A stretch of DNA of 64,000 bases, taken from assembly GCA_033557465.1 (NCBI GenBank), contig CM066035.1, forward strand, positions 898,287,309 to 898,351,308. Direction: 5' to 3'. This document shows positions 31,345-41,600 of this stretch, piece by piece. The notes under the pieces are model-generated. The model worked only from the letters and a program-made list of their open reading frames with translations, did no database searches and was not told the origin of the DNA. How positions within the stretch are numbered: the stretch's first letter is position 1; each line of letters starts with the position of its first letter. This DNA is from Ichthyophis bannanicus. Lineage: Eukaryota > Chordata > Amphibia > Gymnophiona > Ichthyophiidae. The position numbers and the translations under genes are program-made.

Positions 31345-32265
31345 GGGATGGATATGTCCCTTTGAATGTATTTTCTATGGGGTGGCAGTAGGCAAATCTA
31401 TAAACCCCTCTTCCTTGGGAACTAAAACCCTGTCCTGACCTGAGAAAGGTGCATTAGCTGTCAAACGTTAGTCAAAAAAATGTCTTAAGTGACTCCAATA
31501 AAAAGGTATCGCTATATATATAAATTGGTAAAATGTAATAACCTTTATTCCTGTGCATGTACAACCCAGCCGGGGGTCATACTGTACAATGACTGAGGGC
31601 CCCAGTTTACAGTTAGATGCACGATCTATGGCACTTACAAAAAGGTGCATCTGACAGCCACTGTACACAGAGTAACTATGCATAGGCGGTCAGTGACTCA
31701 GCTGTTCGAAGAGGCTTAAGTGGAACAGGGAGGGAGCAGCGAGTTAAATTCGTTGGGGTGGGGCGCAGCACAGTAAAGGGACAATGCAGGTACTCTTGAA
31801 CACAGGAGGGAAGGGCTCCAACTCTGCGTGGTCTGATGCCTGTACCGGCTGCCTCACCTCTAGTACTCCTGTCACCGATTGTAATGTGCACACCGAATAC
31901 ACTCCAGGGAATTATGCACCAAAAAATCAAAGTAAGGCACCTAAATAATATCATATTTCTATTAGCCATGGGAACGGTGGTCTTCAGCAGCACTGTCACA
32001 GGAAATGCCTGGTCTTTTTCACACATGCAGAACACAGATAGACCCTCAATAAGAATAGAATATGCAACCACAAACTCAAAAATAGAGCTATGTAGCCAGA
32101 AATTCATTTGAACCCCCAAGAGCCAGGATCTGCAGGCAATGCAACACCTGAGAAACAGAAATACTGATGCATTTTCCTCTTTATTGCGCAAAATATAGAA
32201 ATAGATGTAGCTTTCAAAAAGTGACTTATTTCAGTCAGTAAATTAACAATAAAACTTTTCTCTGC
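31345..32265. other. Unrecognised sequence
   Basis: Contains CCTGAGAAAGGTGC followed by CAAACGTTAGTC and AATAAA at 31430-31505. This vaguely resembles a retroelement 3' end but does not satisfy the hammerhead core. Nothing else supported. Confidence 0.35.
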
Positions 32266-32269
32266 CTTT

Positions 32270-32946
32270 GATGTTTCGCCATTTTATTTTACTTATAGTG
32301 TTAGTCTCGGGCTTTGGATCTGCTTGCCTCGGTCTCGCTTTTACCCTTTTTCCATGGTCTCCTGGCTCCCTCCACCTGTCTCCTTCACACCCTCCCCTAC
32401 ATCCATCTCTAACATTGATCTTTTCCTTTCAGCTTCCTTCCATTTATTTTTCTGTCCACCCTCTGCCTCTCTGTCTACTCAGAATTCATTCTTTCCATCT
32501 CCTTCTTTATACTGCATCTATAGCTTTCCATCTTTCTGTCTCTCTATTTCTCCCCTTCCCGTCCAGCATCTTCTCGCTCTCCATTCAGTACTGCCCCTCT
32601 GTCTCCTTCGTTCTCCCTGTGTCTAGCTTCTTTGTCTCTCTACTCCCCCGTGTTTATCATTTCTCCTCTGTCTACTTACTCCCCACCCCCTATATCCAGC
32701 GTCTCCCCCTATCTCCTTACTCTCTCATGTCCACCATATCCCTTGTTTCCTATTCTCCTTTGTGTCAAACATTCCCCCTCTGTCTTCCTATTCCCCCCAT
32801 GTCCCAAATCTCCCCTCCTTCTCCCTATTTCCCACTGTATCTAGTGTTTCCCTTGTCTTTCCGCTTTCTCTGTGCTGAGCACCTCCCCTGTCACCCTGTT
32901 CCCTCTAGCCATGTCCAGCCACTCCCCTGTCACCTTATTCACCCCC
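32270..32946. repeat. Degenerate pyrimidine-rich minisatellite, left part
   Basis: Loose repeats of about 30-40 nt of the type CTCCCCCTGTCTCCTTACTC... with ATGTCCA/CAGC spacers. It continues after the palindromic insertion at 33702-33850. Serine/proline/leucine-rich frames are by-products. Confidence 0.55.
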
Positions 32947-32995
32947 CAAAAACGTGATTGGAGTGGAAAAACAGTTTTATTTCTCAAAATACTTG

Positions 32996-33041
32996 TCAAC
33001 CCGACACAGGCCGTGTTTCGCAAACCTTCGTCAGGGGTTGA
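32996..33041 (-). ncRNA. Hammerhead ribozyme, left arm copy
   Basis: Exact inverted counterpart of the motif at 33563-33608: core CTGACGA and GAAA, stem I of seven pairs (TCAACCC/GGGTTGA), GTC cleavage triplet. Confidence 0.72.
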
Positions 33042-33168
33042 TTAGGTAGAATCCTCCACAGGAAGACCCAGCAAATCGTGGTCTTCAAAGGAAATTGTAC
33101 TTGTCAAGCTGGGAAAGTCCAGGAGAGGGGGCAGGGTGCGGGGTTGCAGGGGGTCCTCCTATAGGCTG

Positions 33169-33435
33169 TGCTGCTTTATTCATTTCATGGGCTGATGCAT
33201 AAGGATCCCCTGGCTACCCACAACTTCTGGATCTGAAGGGCATCAACTTGACAGTACGTGCTCCACACTTCAAGATGGAAGCTCTGCACTCAGTAGTTGT
33301 ACCTGGATTTTCAGGAAGTGCTTGACAAAGTCCCTCGTGAAAGGCTTCAGAGTAAATTAAAAAGCCATAGATAGGAGGCAATGTCGTATTGTGGATGAAG
33401 AACTTCCTCTCTCCTTCAGTCCGCCGAGCCAGACG
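33169..33435 (+). pseudogene. Chimeric centre: DIRS RT fragment joined to CR1 RT fragment
   Basis: 33225-33305 reads LLDLKGINLTVRAPHFKMEA, which resembles the DIRS RT start ('LDLR-LN-...-FKM-TL'). 33312-33400 reads EVLDKVPRERLQSKLKSH, matching the CR1 motif A region (compare AFDKVPHERLLAKLKSH in the CR1 at 39-41 kb). Both are short and lie between the PLE arms. Confidence 0.55.
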
Positions 33436-33562
33436 CAGCCTATAGGAGGACCCCCTGCAACCCCGCACCCTGCCCCCTCTCCTGGACTTTCCCAGCTTGA
33501 CAAGTACAATTTCCTTTGAAGACCACGATTTGCTGGGTCTTCCTGTGGAGGATTCTACCTAA

Positions 33563-33608
33563 TCAACCCCTGACGAAGGTTTGCGAAACACGGCCTGTGT
33601 CGGGTTGA
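33563..33608 (+). ncRNA. Hammerhead ribozyme, right arm copy
   Basis: Core CTGACGA (33570-33576) and GAAA (33585-33588). Stem I TCAACCC (33563-33569) pairs fully with GGGTTGA (33602-33608). Stem III is A33588-U33600 plus CAC/GUG with a 5-nt loop. The cleavage triplet GTC ends at 33601. Stem II is minimal. It matches the motif at 6082 in core and stem III wording (CACGGCCTGTGTC). Confidence 0.78.
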
Positions 33609-33701
33609 CAAGTATTTTGAGAAATAAAACTGTTTTTCCACTCCAATCACGTTTTTGGACTGTGTCCTTGGTGGTACCGTGATTTTTTGCCTTTTTGTTG
33701 G

Positions 33702-33850
33702 ACCTTATTCACCCCCTCCATTTCTCCCATCCCCCTTTGAGTCCCCAGCCTTTCTTTCCCCCTCCTCCAATCCAGCATCTCCTGTTTCTTCTCTCTCTTT
33801 ACTCCCCCCACCTCACCTCCATCGCTACTGCTATTTCCTCCCTTTATTTC
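33702..33850. repeat. Pyrimidine-rich minisatellite, right part
   Basis: Continuation of 32270-32946 beyond the palindromic insertion, with the same CCCCCTCC/CTCCAGC wording. Confidence 0.5.
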
Positions 33851-34329
33851 ACCTCAGCTCCGCTCCACTCCGCTGCTGCAGACTTCTGGTTTCTGAGGGG
33901 CGAGACCAGCAGAGCCTTCATCGGTGGCATGGAAGGAAGGGTTCCTTGGCTTTTTTTTATTGGTTGCTGCTGCTGCCACAGCTCCCAGTAGGGGGCAGCA
34001 GCGGCAATGAGGGAGGTGGGGGGAAAATTAGCAACAAAGGTGGAAGCGATGGGGGAGGAAAGATGCTGAACTGGCTAGGGAACATTTTGCCCCAACTGCG
34101 AATCAGTGTTGGGCAGAGTAAATATCAGTGCTGCTTGACTACAAGTCAGTGCTGCTTGACTACAAGAAAGGTGGGTGGGAAGTCACGGTTGGGGCTGGGA
34201 AGGCTTAGGCACTCCATAGAAGAGCCTTGGGGAGGTTATGTAACTATGAAAACACAATGTACTGCATAAAAAGGAATCAATTTTTAGCGAAATCCCTAAC
34301 TGCAGAGTTACTTGCGCAATTTCAAGCAT
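33851..34329. other. Spacer, nothing recognised
   Basis: Mixed sequence with a small local duplication (CAGTGCTGCTTGACTACAAG twice, at about 34127-34163). No gene seen. Confidence 0.4.
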
Positions 34330-36015
34330 GCACAAAACCAACCCAGTTTTCAGACATAAGTGGGCCAATTCCATTACATTTACGTATTGGCCGCGGGCAC
34401 GTCCAAATCGTAAACGTGCCTGATTTAAACAGGATTCCACATTAGACGCACATGCAGTTTCGGAATAGGGACATACAAGTTTTTGGAGCTGCACAAACAA
34501 AGCACTGTAGAGTATGGGACACGGCCATACGCAGCAAATGGCTTTGTATGTCCCTGTGCTCACCATATTCTGAAAGGTTAGACATTCATGAACCCGCCCA
34601 TCTCCACGATAGACCCCCACACAGCCACACCTCCGTATAAAAAGTGAATCTCCGAAGCTGCTCCACTCACTGACGGTGTTGTGCTGATGCAAACCACACA
34701 TGAATACCGATGATACAGAAATGGTGATGCAAACCAGACCATCTATCCCAGTCTGTTGCATGCCCAGAACATTGTAAAGGTAGCTCTGTGCGCTCTACGA
34801 TAGTTTAAAAGCAGGTAGAAAGTGATGTGTCTGCGTGACATACCTCACACCACAACATACATGGCAGTGGAAGACATCCTTAGTTCTGCTTGCATTGGTC
34901 ATCTCTGAAAACTGTCTGTGCAATGCTCAGTAAGGCCCAGACAAAATCAGAAGAGGGCCCCTTTAGCGAAACATCACAACATATCCCTGTCACTGATAAG
35001 GGACCTGCATAATGGGACTATTGAACAGTGCAAACAGTGCTAATAAATGACCAAAAGCACCATCCTCGCTCTTTACAATTGTGCAAATTTCTAGAGACCT
35101 GTGATGGTGCCCCTGGGCATGTCTTAGTGCTGTTTGCACTGTTGACTGCTCTCATTCTGAGGGGTCCCTATTAGTGACAGGGATATGTTGTGTCATTTTG
35201 CTATAGAGAACCTCCTCTGATTTAATCTCCCCGATCACACTGGCTGCGGTCATCCCTACGGTCCAGATACCGGCCAGACATTCATGTCCCCCCAGATTAG
35301 CAGATGAGCACAACTGATCCTCCTGTGTAACACTCAGACGACGCACACACACACATCCTCTTCCTTGCAGTCACAACTACCATCCTCTGCGAAACCCATG
35401 CCCTGCACCCATACCCAAATGCTGTGAGACCATGATGGCGCGGCGTCTCAGGACTCCACAGCTGATCTGCATTTCTCAGGCAAACATGATTCTGCTTCCT
35501 ACTACCTCACATACCATCCCTACATCTACATTCACATTGTTCCCGACACTGGAATTATTAGGGAAGCCCAGAATAGCCCCTTTGGCGCAAGCAGTAAATG
35601 TTGGCATAGCCAGAATAAAGTCTATTGCAGTGCTTTATATTTCTGTAGGGGTGTTTTTTATTGTTCCTTAACCTTACAAACATCCTCACCTGTGCATTCT
35701 GTTCTTTACAACTGCATCCTGCGCCCTCCCAGACAGCAGACACACCAGTTCAATAGAGATTTGTCACAGCCATTCATCTCTATGGGACGCGTTGAGGATC
35801 AGAGCAGAATATTTCTAAGTCCTGGCCTTATTCCACATTTCCACAGGTATAACTTGGACGTCCATGGGTAACGCTGAAGATATACATGGGCCTCCATGGA
35901 GTACACTTTATATGTCTCTGTGGCTGGCCACGCCCCTGTTCTGCCCCCTCCCGCCCACGTTCAGAGGTCTCTGTGCTAGCACCATGTATGTACAGGTACG
36001 CATGTTTTTGGAATA
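34330..36015 (-). mobile_element. Harbinger-like dispersed repeat, copy 2
   Basis: Aligns by eye with copy 1 (11050-14360 without the RTE) in the same order and strand. Shared points are TGCCCATCTCC/CGCCCATCTCC, CTTGCATTGGTCATCT, the GGTCATCC...GGTCCAG...CATTCAT stretch and ATTTCTAAGTCCTGGCCTTATTCCACAT. It lacks most transposase wording and contains an extra foldback (34944-35223) not in copy 1. Confidence 0.5.
34944..35223. repeat. 280-bp foldback insertion inside the Harbinger-like copy
   Basis: The left end (AAATCAGAAGAGG) and right end are complementary. Further in, CATATCCCTGTCACT...GGGACC, AACAGTGCAAACAG and GCACCATC pair with the right half. The arms run about 110-120 nt around a centre near 35080 with scattered mismatches. 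Confidence 0.6.
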
Positions 36016-36512
36016 GGCGTCATTGTGGATAACATATTAAAACCCTCCGCCCAGTGTGCAGCGGCGGCCAAGAGAGCAAATAGAATGCTAGGAAGCATAA
36101 GAAAAGGAATGGAGAATAGAACAAAGGATGACATCATAATGCCTCGGTATTGTTCCATGGTGCGACCGCACCTTGAATATTATGTGCAGTTCTGGTCGCT
36201 GTATCTTAAAAAGGATATAGCGTTATTAGAAAAGGTACAGAGAAGAGCCAACAAAATGGTAAAGGGAATGGAAGGCTACTCCTATGAAGAAAGGCTAAAA
36301 AGGTTAGGGCTCTTTAACCTGGAAAAGAGATGGCTGAGGGGAGATATGATAGAGGTCTATAAATTAATGAACGGAGTGGAACGGGTAAACGTAGATCGAT
36401 TGTTTACCTTATCAGAATATAGAAAGACTAGGGGACATGCAATGAAGCTACAGGGTAAACTATTTAAGACAAATAAGAGAAAATATTTTTTCACTCAACG
36501 TGTAATGAAACG
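36009..36512 (+). pseudogene. CR1 LINE fragment (RT C-terminus)
   Basis: Open frame [40 protein letters not shown] and [20 protein letters not shown], then FFTQRVMKR. It is the same subfamily as the CR1 at 39-42 kb, with which it is nearly identical. Here the codon after VNVD is CGA (Arg), where the longer copy has TGA. Truncated at both ends. Confidence 0.8.
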
Positions 36513-36913
36513 CTGATTTATGTGCATAGAAGGGTTCTTATAAAATTAGTAGGTATATGCTTTCACTTTAAACTGAAAGCAGCTATAATGCGCCCTATTA
36601 CAGAATAGAATAGGCATTGCTGGGTGTGGTCTGGGCTGTGTGGGTGGAGTGACAAAGTACCCACATTGTTTATGAAATATGCTAATCTATGTGTGTACAA
36701 GCAGGCATAATGTCTGCAACATCAATGTTGGTGCAATTTCTGCAGGATTTGTGCTAGTGTGTTATAAATATAATTTCACACCTATTTTTTTAAAATAGGC
36801 TCAAAATAGGCACCTTCTTGTCATCTTAAGCTAGGCACCCTTCTATAAAGTTACTTTTTTATGGTAGGAAAACAGTTCTTTTCACATACGTGTTTGCTGT
36901 TCCTAAAGACTTT
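36513..36913. other. AT-rich spacer
   Basis: No frame or element recognised. Confidence 0.4.
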
Positions 36914-37030
36914 GGGGTATGTTTACTAAATGGCGGTAGCGGTTTCCGTGCGATATCGCCATTGATTTCATTGGGGCCGCGGCTCTGATATCGCACGGAA
37001 GCTGCTACCACCATTTAGTAAACATACCCC
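36914..37030. mobile_element. 117-bp palindromic MITE-like element
   Basis: 44-nt terminal arms (36914-36957 and 36987-37030) match at about 41 of 44 positions, beginning GGGGTATGTTTACTAAATGG. The loop is 29 nt. Flanks show a possible TTT duplication. The tiny size and end-to-end pairing suggest a non-autonomous DNA element; family unknown. Confidence 0.6.
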
Positions 37031-38214
37031 TTTGTCTTATTTTTAAGTAGAATATGTTGCAAATGTTTATATTTTAAAAGTCTATTAATATCTGCAATAA
37101 TATCCCTGCTTCTCTGCTTAAGCGGGCAGACTGTGTCCACTTTTTCAGCCCTGAAGTGGAACCGTTGGTATGAATTAAACAAGAAGGTTGCTTTTCCTCT
37201 CCAAATTTTTATCCAGTGTCGTCCAGGTCCATCAGTTATCTCTTGCAGCAGGACTTCCGCCTGCCATCTCTGAAAAAGCTCTTGGATTTTCCCTTCCTTC
37301 CCGCAGACGCACCAGTTCAGTATGGACAGACTTTCCCACTTTGCGTTTACTCACTGGACACGTGTCGAGATGATGGGAAGTTTCGTTGAGCTCCATCCAT
37401 GAGCCAGTCACAGGCCCAGCAGTGTCTTCAGACGTATAGACTTGGCTCTATCTCTCTCTGGTCTTCTTACTTCTCCTTTGTCCTGATCAGGGCCGGCCCA
37501 GCCATTAGACACGATTCAGTTGCTACCTAGGTCTCAGCTTCTGAGGGATTAATATCACCAGTCAAATCAAAACAGTAGAGTTTGACACCTGGCTACAACC
37601 TCAGAGAGTGACCGGCACATTCTTGTAAGTGCAGGGAGAGCAGGCACCCACATACATACAAAGCAAACTTTAATATTTAGAAATATAGGGCGGCATTTTC
37701 GAAGGCATTTACACGGGAAACTGCCCTAGTTACCCGTGTAAATGCCTTATCCTGGATTTTCGAAAGGCACCTGCATGGGTAGTACCTTTCCAAAATCACA
37801 GATAAGTCCCTAATGTATCCAGATGCTGTGTGCTTAGCATTGGGGCAAGTTGGGGGCGTTCTGGGGCGGAGCGGAGTGGAGGAAAGGACTAACCGGGTAG
37901 GCATGGAAAACCCTCTCCTATCTTCAAAGCGATGCTGCTACCCGGCTAGCTCCTGCAGCTTCCGGCTTGTGCGTCGAGAACCAGACGTAGGGCTGGCAGG
38001 AGTGATGGGGTGAAGAAGAGCTGTGGGAAGGGGACGGACAATAGAGAGCAGCAGTGGACTGATATGGGGTTGAAAACGAAGAGGGAGTTATAGGCTGCAT
38101 GGGACGAGACAGAGAGAGAGAGAGGGGATTGCTAGGAAGAGGACAGGCGTGAGAGATGAAGAGGCGGGAAGGGGGAATGGAAGAATAAGACGGGGAGGGG
38201 AGAAGAGATGACAA
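37031..38214. other. Unrecognised sequence with one hairpin
   Basis: A perfect 16-bp stem AAGGCATTTACACGGG lies at 37702-37717/37733-37748, with TTTTCGAA-type flanks on both sides, possibly a short MITE. Otherwise nothing supported. Confidence 0.4.
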
Positions 38215-38988
38215 ATACTACTGGTGCTGCTATTTATCACTTGCATAGCGCTACAAGGCGCACACAGCGTTGTAGATGTGCAAATATGAGACAGTCCCTG
38301 CTAATCAGAGCGTAGAATCTAATTAAGGCAGACCACAGAAAATTCAAGATACAGACAGGTCATAAGCAGGAGAGTAAGGAGATCAGGATCCAGACGCAGC
38401 CTTGAAGAGGTGTGGGCGGGGGGGGGGGGGGGTGTAGCCTGCATTTGAAGAGGGCCAGAGAACTCGGGTAGTTTGTTCGAAGCATATAGAGCAGCAAGAT
38501 GGAAAGTGAAGTCTGGAGTTGGCAGTGGCAGAGAAGGGCACAGATAAAAGGAACCTGCCATAGGAGTGGAGTAAGGAGTGGTAAGAGAGGAAAGGGAGCA
38601 AAGAGCTGCAGAATGAATACACTTATCAGTCAGTAGGTGAAGTTGAATTGAGTGCGGAAACAAATAGGGAGTCAGTGAAGTGACTCGAGAAGAGGGGTTA
38701 TGTGAACATAGTGAGATTGGCGGAAGATTAACCATGTGGCTGAATTTTGAACAGAGTGAAGGGGAGTGAGATGGTTCTGAGAGACCGGAAAGCAGCAGGT
38801 TGCAGTAGTCTATATGAGAAGTAACTAGAGAGTGGATAAGGGCCTTAGTAGTGTGTTCAGAAAGGAAGGGACAAAGTTTACTGAGGTTATAGAGGAAGAA
38901 ATGGCAGGTTTTAGCTATCTGTTGGACGTGTTCAAAGGGAGCAAGAAGAGTCAAAGATGACCCCAAGGTTACGAGCTGAGTAAACAGG
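38215..38988 (-). mobile_element. L2-clade LINE 3' portion
   Basis: The minus reading contains HVQQIAKTCHFFLYNLSKLC, VTSHIDYCNLLLSGLS (DYCN box) and KCIHSAALCSLSSL, then a 3' UTR with GGGACTGTCTCATATTTGC and a TTGTAGCGCTATGCAAGTG-type end at about 38235-38260. It is the same subfamily as the L2 at 45955. A 13-G run (about 38419-38431) lies in the coding part. The adjoining CR1 3' end abuts it at 38990. Confidence 0.7.
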
Positions 38989-39167
38989 GAACATAAGAAC
39001 ATAAGAACATAAGATATGCCATACTGGGTCAGACCAAGGTCCATCAAGCCCAGTATTCTGTTTCCAACAGTGGCCAATCTAGATCATATGTACCTAGCAG
39101 TTTCCCCAAGGGACACAGGTTCCACAATGCTTGTATTGGTTCAAGCATTGATATCCTGGGTCCCTTC

Positions 39168-41243
39168 TTAATAATGGTTTATGGACCTTTCCTCCAGGAA
39201 CTTGTCCAAACCTTTTTTAAACCCAGCTACACTAACAGCCTTTACTACATCCTCCGGTAACAAATTCCAGAGTTTGATTACACGTTGAGTGAAAAAATAT
39301 TTTCTTTTATTAGTCTTAAATAGTTTACCCTGTAGCTTCATTGCATGTCCCCTAGTCTTTCTATATTCTGATAAGGTAAACAATCAATCTACGTTTACCC
39401 GTTCCACTCCGTTCATTAATTTATAGACTTCTATCATATCTCCCCTCAGCCGTCTCTTTTCCAGGTTAAAGAGCCCTAACCTTTTTAGCCTTTCTTCATA
39501 GGAGTATCCTTCCATCCCCTTTACCATTTTGGTGGCTCTTCTCTGAACCTTTTCTAAAATCGCTATATCCTTTTTAAGATACGGCGACCAGAATTGCACA
39601 CAATATTCAAGGTGCGGTCTCACCATGGAATGATATAGAGGCATTATAATATCTTTTGTTTTATTTTCCATTCCTTTCCTTATCATACCTAGCATTCTAT
39701 TTGCTCTCTTGGCCGCCACTACACACTGGGCCGAGGGTTTTAACATGGTATCCACAATGACGCCTAAATCTTTTTCCTGGGTGGTAGTTCCTAATGTGGA
39801 ACCTTGCATCGTGTAACCATAGTTTGGGTTATTCTTCCCCAGGTGCATAACCTTGCACTTGTCCACATTAAATTTCATCTGCCATTTTGATGCCCAGTCT
39901 TCGAATTTATCAAGATCCTCTTGCAATTTCCCACAATCCTCTTGGGTTTTAACAACTTTAAATAGTTTTGTGTCATCTGCAAATTTGATAACCTCACTCG
40001 TTATTCCACTTTCCAGGTCATTTATGAATATGTCAAAAAGCAGCGGACCCAGCACAGATCCCTGGGGTACACCACTATTCACCTTTCTCCATTGGGAAAA
40101 TTGGCCATTTAGCCCTACCCTCTGCTTTCTATCTTTTAACCAGTTCCTGATCCACAATAGTACACTGCCTCCTATCCCATGACTCTTTAATTTTGCCAAA
40201 AGTCTCTCATGAGGGACCTTGTCAAAGGCTTTCTGAAAGTCCAGATACACAATATCAACCGACTCACCTTTGTCCACCTGATTATTCACTCCTTCAAAAA
40301 AACATAACAGATTAGTAAGACAAGATCTTCCTTGTCTAAAGCCATGTTGGCTGTCCCCCATTAGGTCATGACTATCTACATGCTGAGTAATTTTATTCTT
40401 TATGATGGTTTCTACCATTTTTCCCGGTACTGACGTCAGGCTCACCGGTCTGTAGTTTCCCGGATCACCCCTGGAACCCTTTTTAAAAATTGGTGTTACA
40501 TTGGCGATCCTCCAATCTTCAGGTATTAGAGATGATTTTAATGATAGTTCACAGATTACTAATAGCAGGTCTGCAATCTCATATTTCAGTTCTTTCAACA
40601 CCCTTGGATGTATACCATCCGGCCCAGGTGATTTGCTACTCTTCAGTTTATCTAATAGTTGTAATACATCTTCCCGATGTATCGATATTTCCTTCAATTC
40701 TTCCGCACCTTTAAATACCACTTCAGTCATGGGTAACATCCTTACATCTTCCTCAGTAAAGACCGAAGCAAAGAAGTCATTCAGTCTCTCCGCTATCGCC
40801 TTGTCGCCTCTTAGTTCTCCTTTAACCCCTTTATCATCTAATGGACCATCTGACTCTCTCACAGGTTTTTTGCTACGAATGTACTTGAAAAGGTCTTTAC
40901 TTCGCGTTTTTGCTTCCGCAGCAAGCTTCTTCTCAAATTCTCCCTTTGCCTGCCTTATCAATGCCTTGCATTTGACTTGCCAGTGCTTTTGGTGTTTCCA
41001 GGTTTCGTCGTTTGGCTCTTTTTTCCATTTCCTGAAAGATGCTTTTTTGGCAACAACAGCCTCTCTGACCTCACCTTTAAACCATGCTGGCAGTTTTTTG
41101 GACCTCCTTCCACTTTTCTTAAAGCGTGGAATACAGCTGGTCTGGGCTTCCAAGATAGTATTTTTCAACAACAGCCAAGCCTGATGTACGTCTTTAACCT
41201 TTGCAACTGCTTCTTTTAGTTTTTTCTTAACTGTTTTCCTCAT
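39168..41243 (-). pseudogene. CR1 reverse transcriptase
   Basis: One frame from 41243 to 39168 with a single internal TGA at 39384-39386. Landmarks are LKSSKSPGPDGIHPRVLKEL, WRIANVTPIFKKGSRGDPGN, YRPVSLTSVPGKMVE, HGFRQGRSCLTNLL, VYLDFQKAFDKVPHERLL (motif A), NSGVPQGSVLGPLLFDIFIN (B), KFADDTKLF (C) and [20 protein letters not shown]. It ends in LWNLLPEDVVKAVSVAGFKK and EERSINHY. The upstream linker (GGGIVRKSTVLPFNFRKGDY) connects through the SINE to the endonuclease. The TGA is a CGA codon in the related copy at 36394, so it is a recent CpG change. Confidence 0.9.
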
Positions 41244-41310
41244 TTTATCATAGTCTCCCTTTCGAAAGTTAAAAGGTAGTACTGTGGATTTCCTTACTAT
41301 CCCTCCTCCA

Positions 41311-41600
41311 CTAGGAGGAGGAGTGGCCTAGTGGTTAGGACAAGGTACTTCAGGCCGGAGGGCCAGGGGTTCAAGTCCCACCTGGGGACAGCAATCTCAG
41401 GCCGGAGGGACTGGGATTTCTAGTCCTATAGGCACTCCTTGTGGTCTTGGGCAAGCCACTTAACCCTCCATTGCCCATGTTCCCTGTAAGTATTTGCGTA
41501 TGTGTGTCATATCCCCTCGTGTTAAATGTATCTCCCAATTGACCGCTTTGACCCAGTGAAAAGCGGGATATAAATACAACTAAATAAATAAATAATTAAA
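41311..41600 (+). mobile_element. tRNA-derived SINE with an L2-type 3' tail
   Basis: Head with A box TGGCCTAGTGG (41324-41334) and B box GGTTCAAGTCC (41368-41378). The body contains CACTCCTTGTGGTCTTGGGC and CACTTAACCCTCCATTGCCC. The tail is GACCGCTTTGACCCAGTGAA, ...GCGGGATATAAATAC and TAAATAAATAAATAA, which is the L2 3' signature. It is inserted between the endonuclease and RT of the CR1 in the opposite orientation. Body shared with the SINE at 9327, tail different. Confidence 0.82.

Larger units (their letters stand above)
32947..33701 (+). mobile_element. Palindromic PLE-derived insertion carrying two opposed hammerheads
   Basis: Inverted arms of about 220 bp (32947-33168 and 33436-33658) match nearly perfectly. 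A 43-nt extension follows the right arm only (33659-33701). The insert is flanked by 15-bp repeats ACCTTATTCACCCCC at 32932-32946 and 33702-33716. The same layout marks the PLEs at 3322 and 48182. The 267-bp centre is not PLE protein but a DIRS-RT-like piece and a CR1-RT-like piece. It lies inside the pyrimidine minisatellite. Confidence 0.8.

Noticed and set aside
31430..31505. Possible hammerhead (CTGAGAAAGG...CAAACG...GTC)
   Set aside because: The core reads CTGAGAA, not CTGANGA, and the second core strand lacks GAAA in register.
32268..32957. 229-residue Ser/Pro/Leu-rich frame
   Set aside because: Encoded by a pyrimidine-rich minisatellite; composition artefact.
41324..41378. tRNA gene signal on the plus strand
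   Set aside because: SINE head inside the CR1; same reason.
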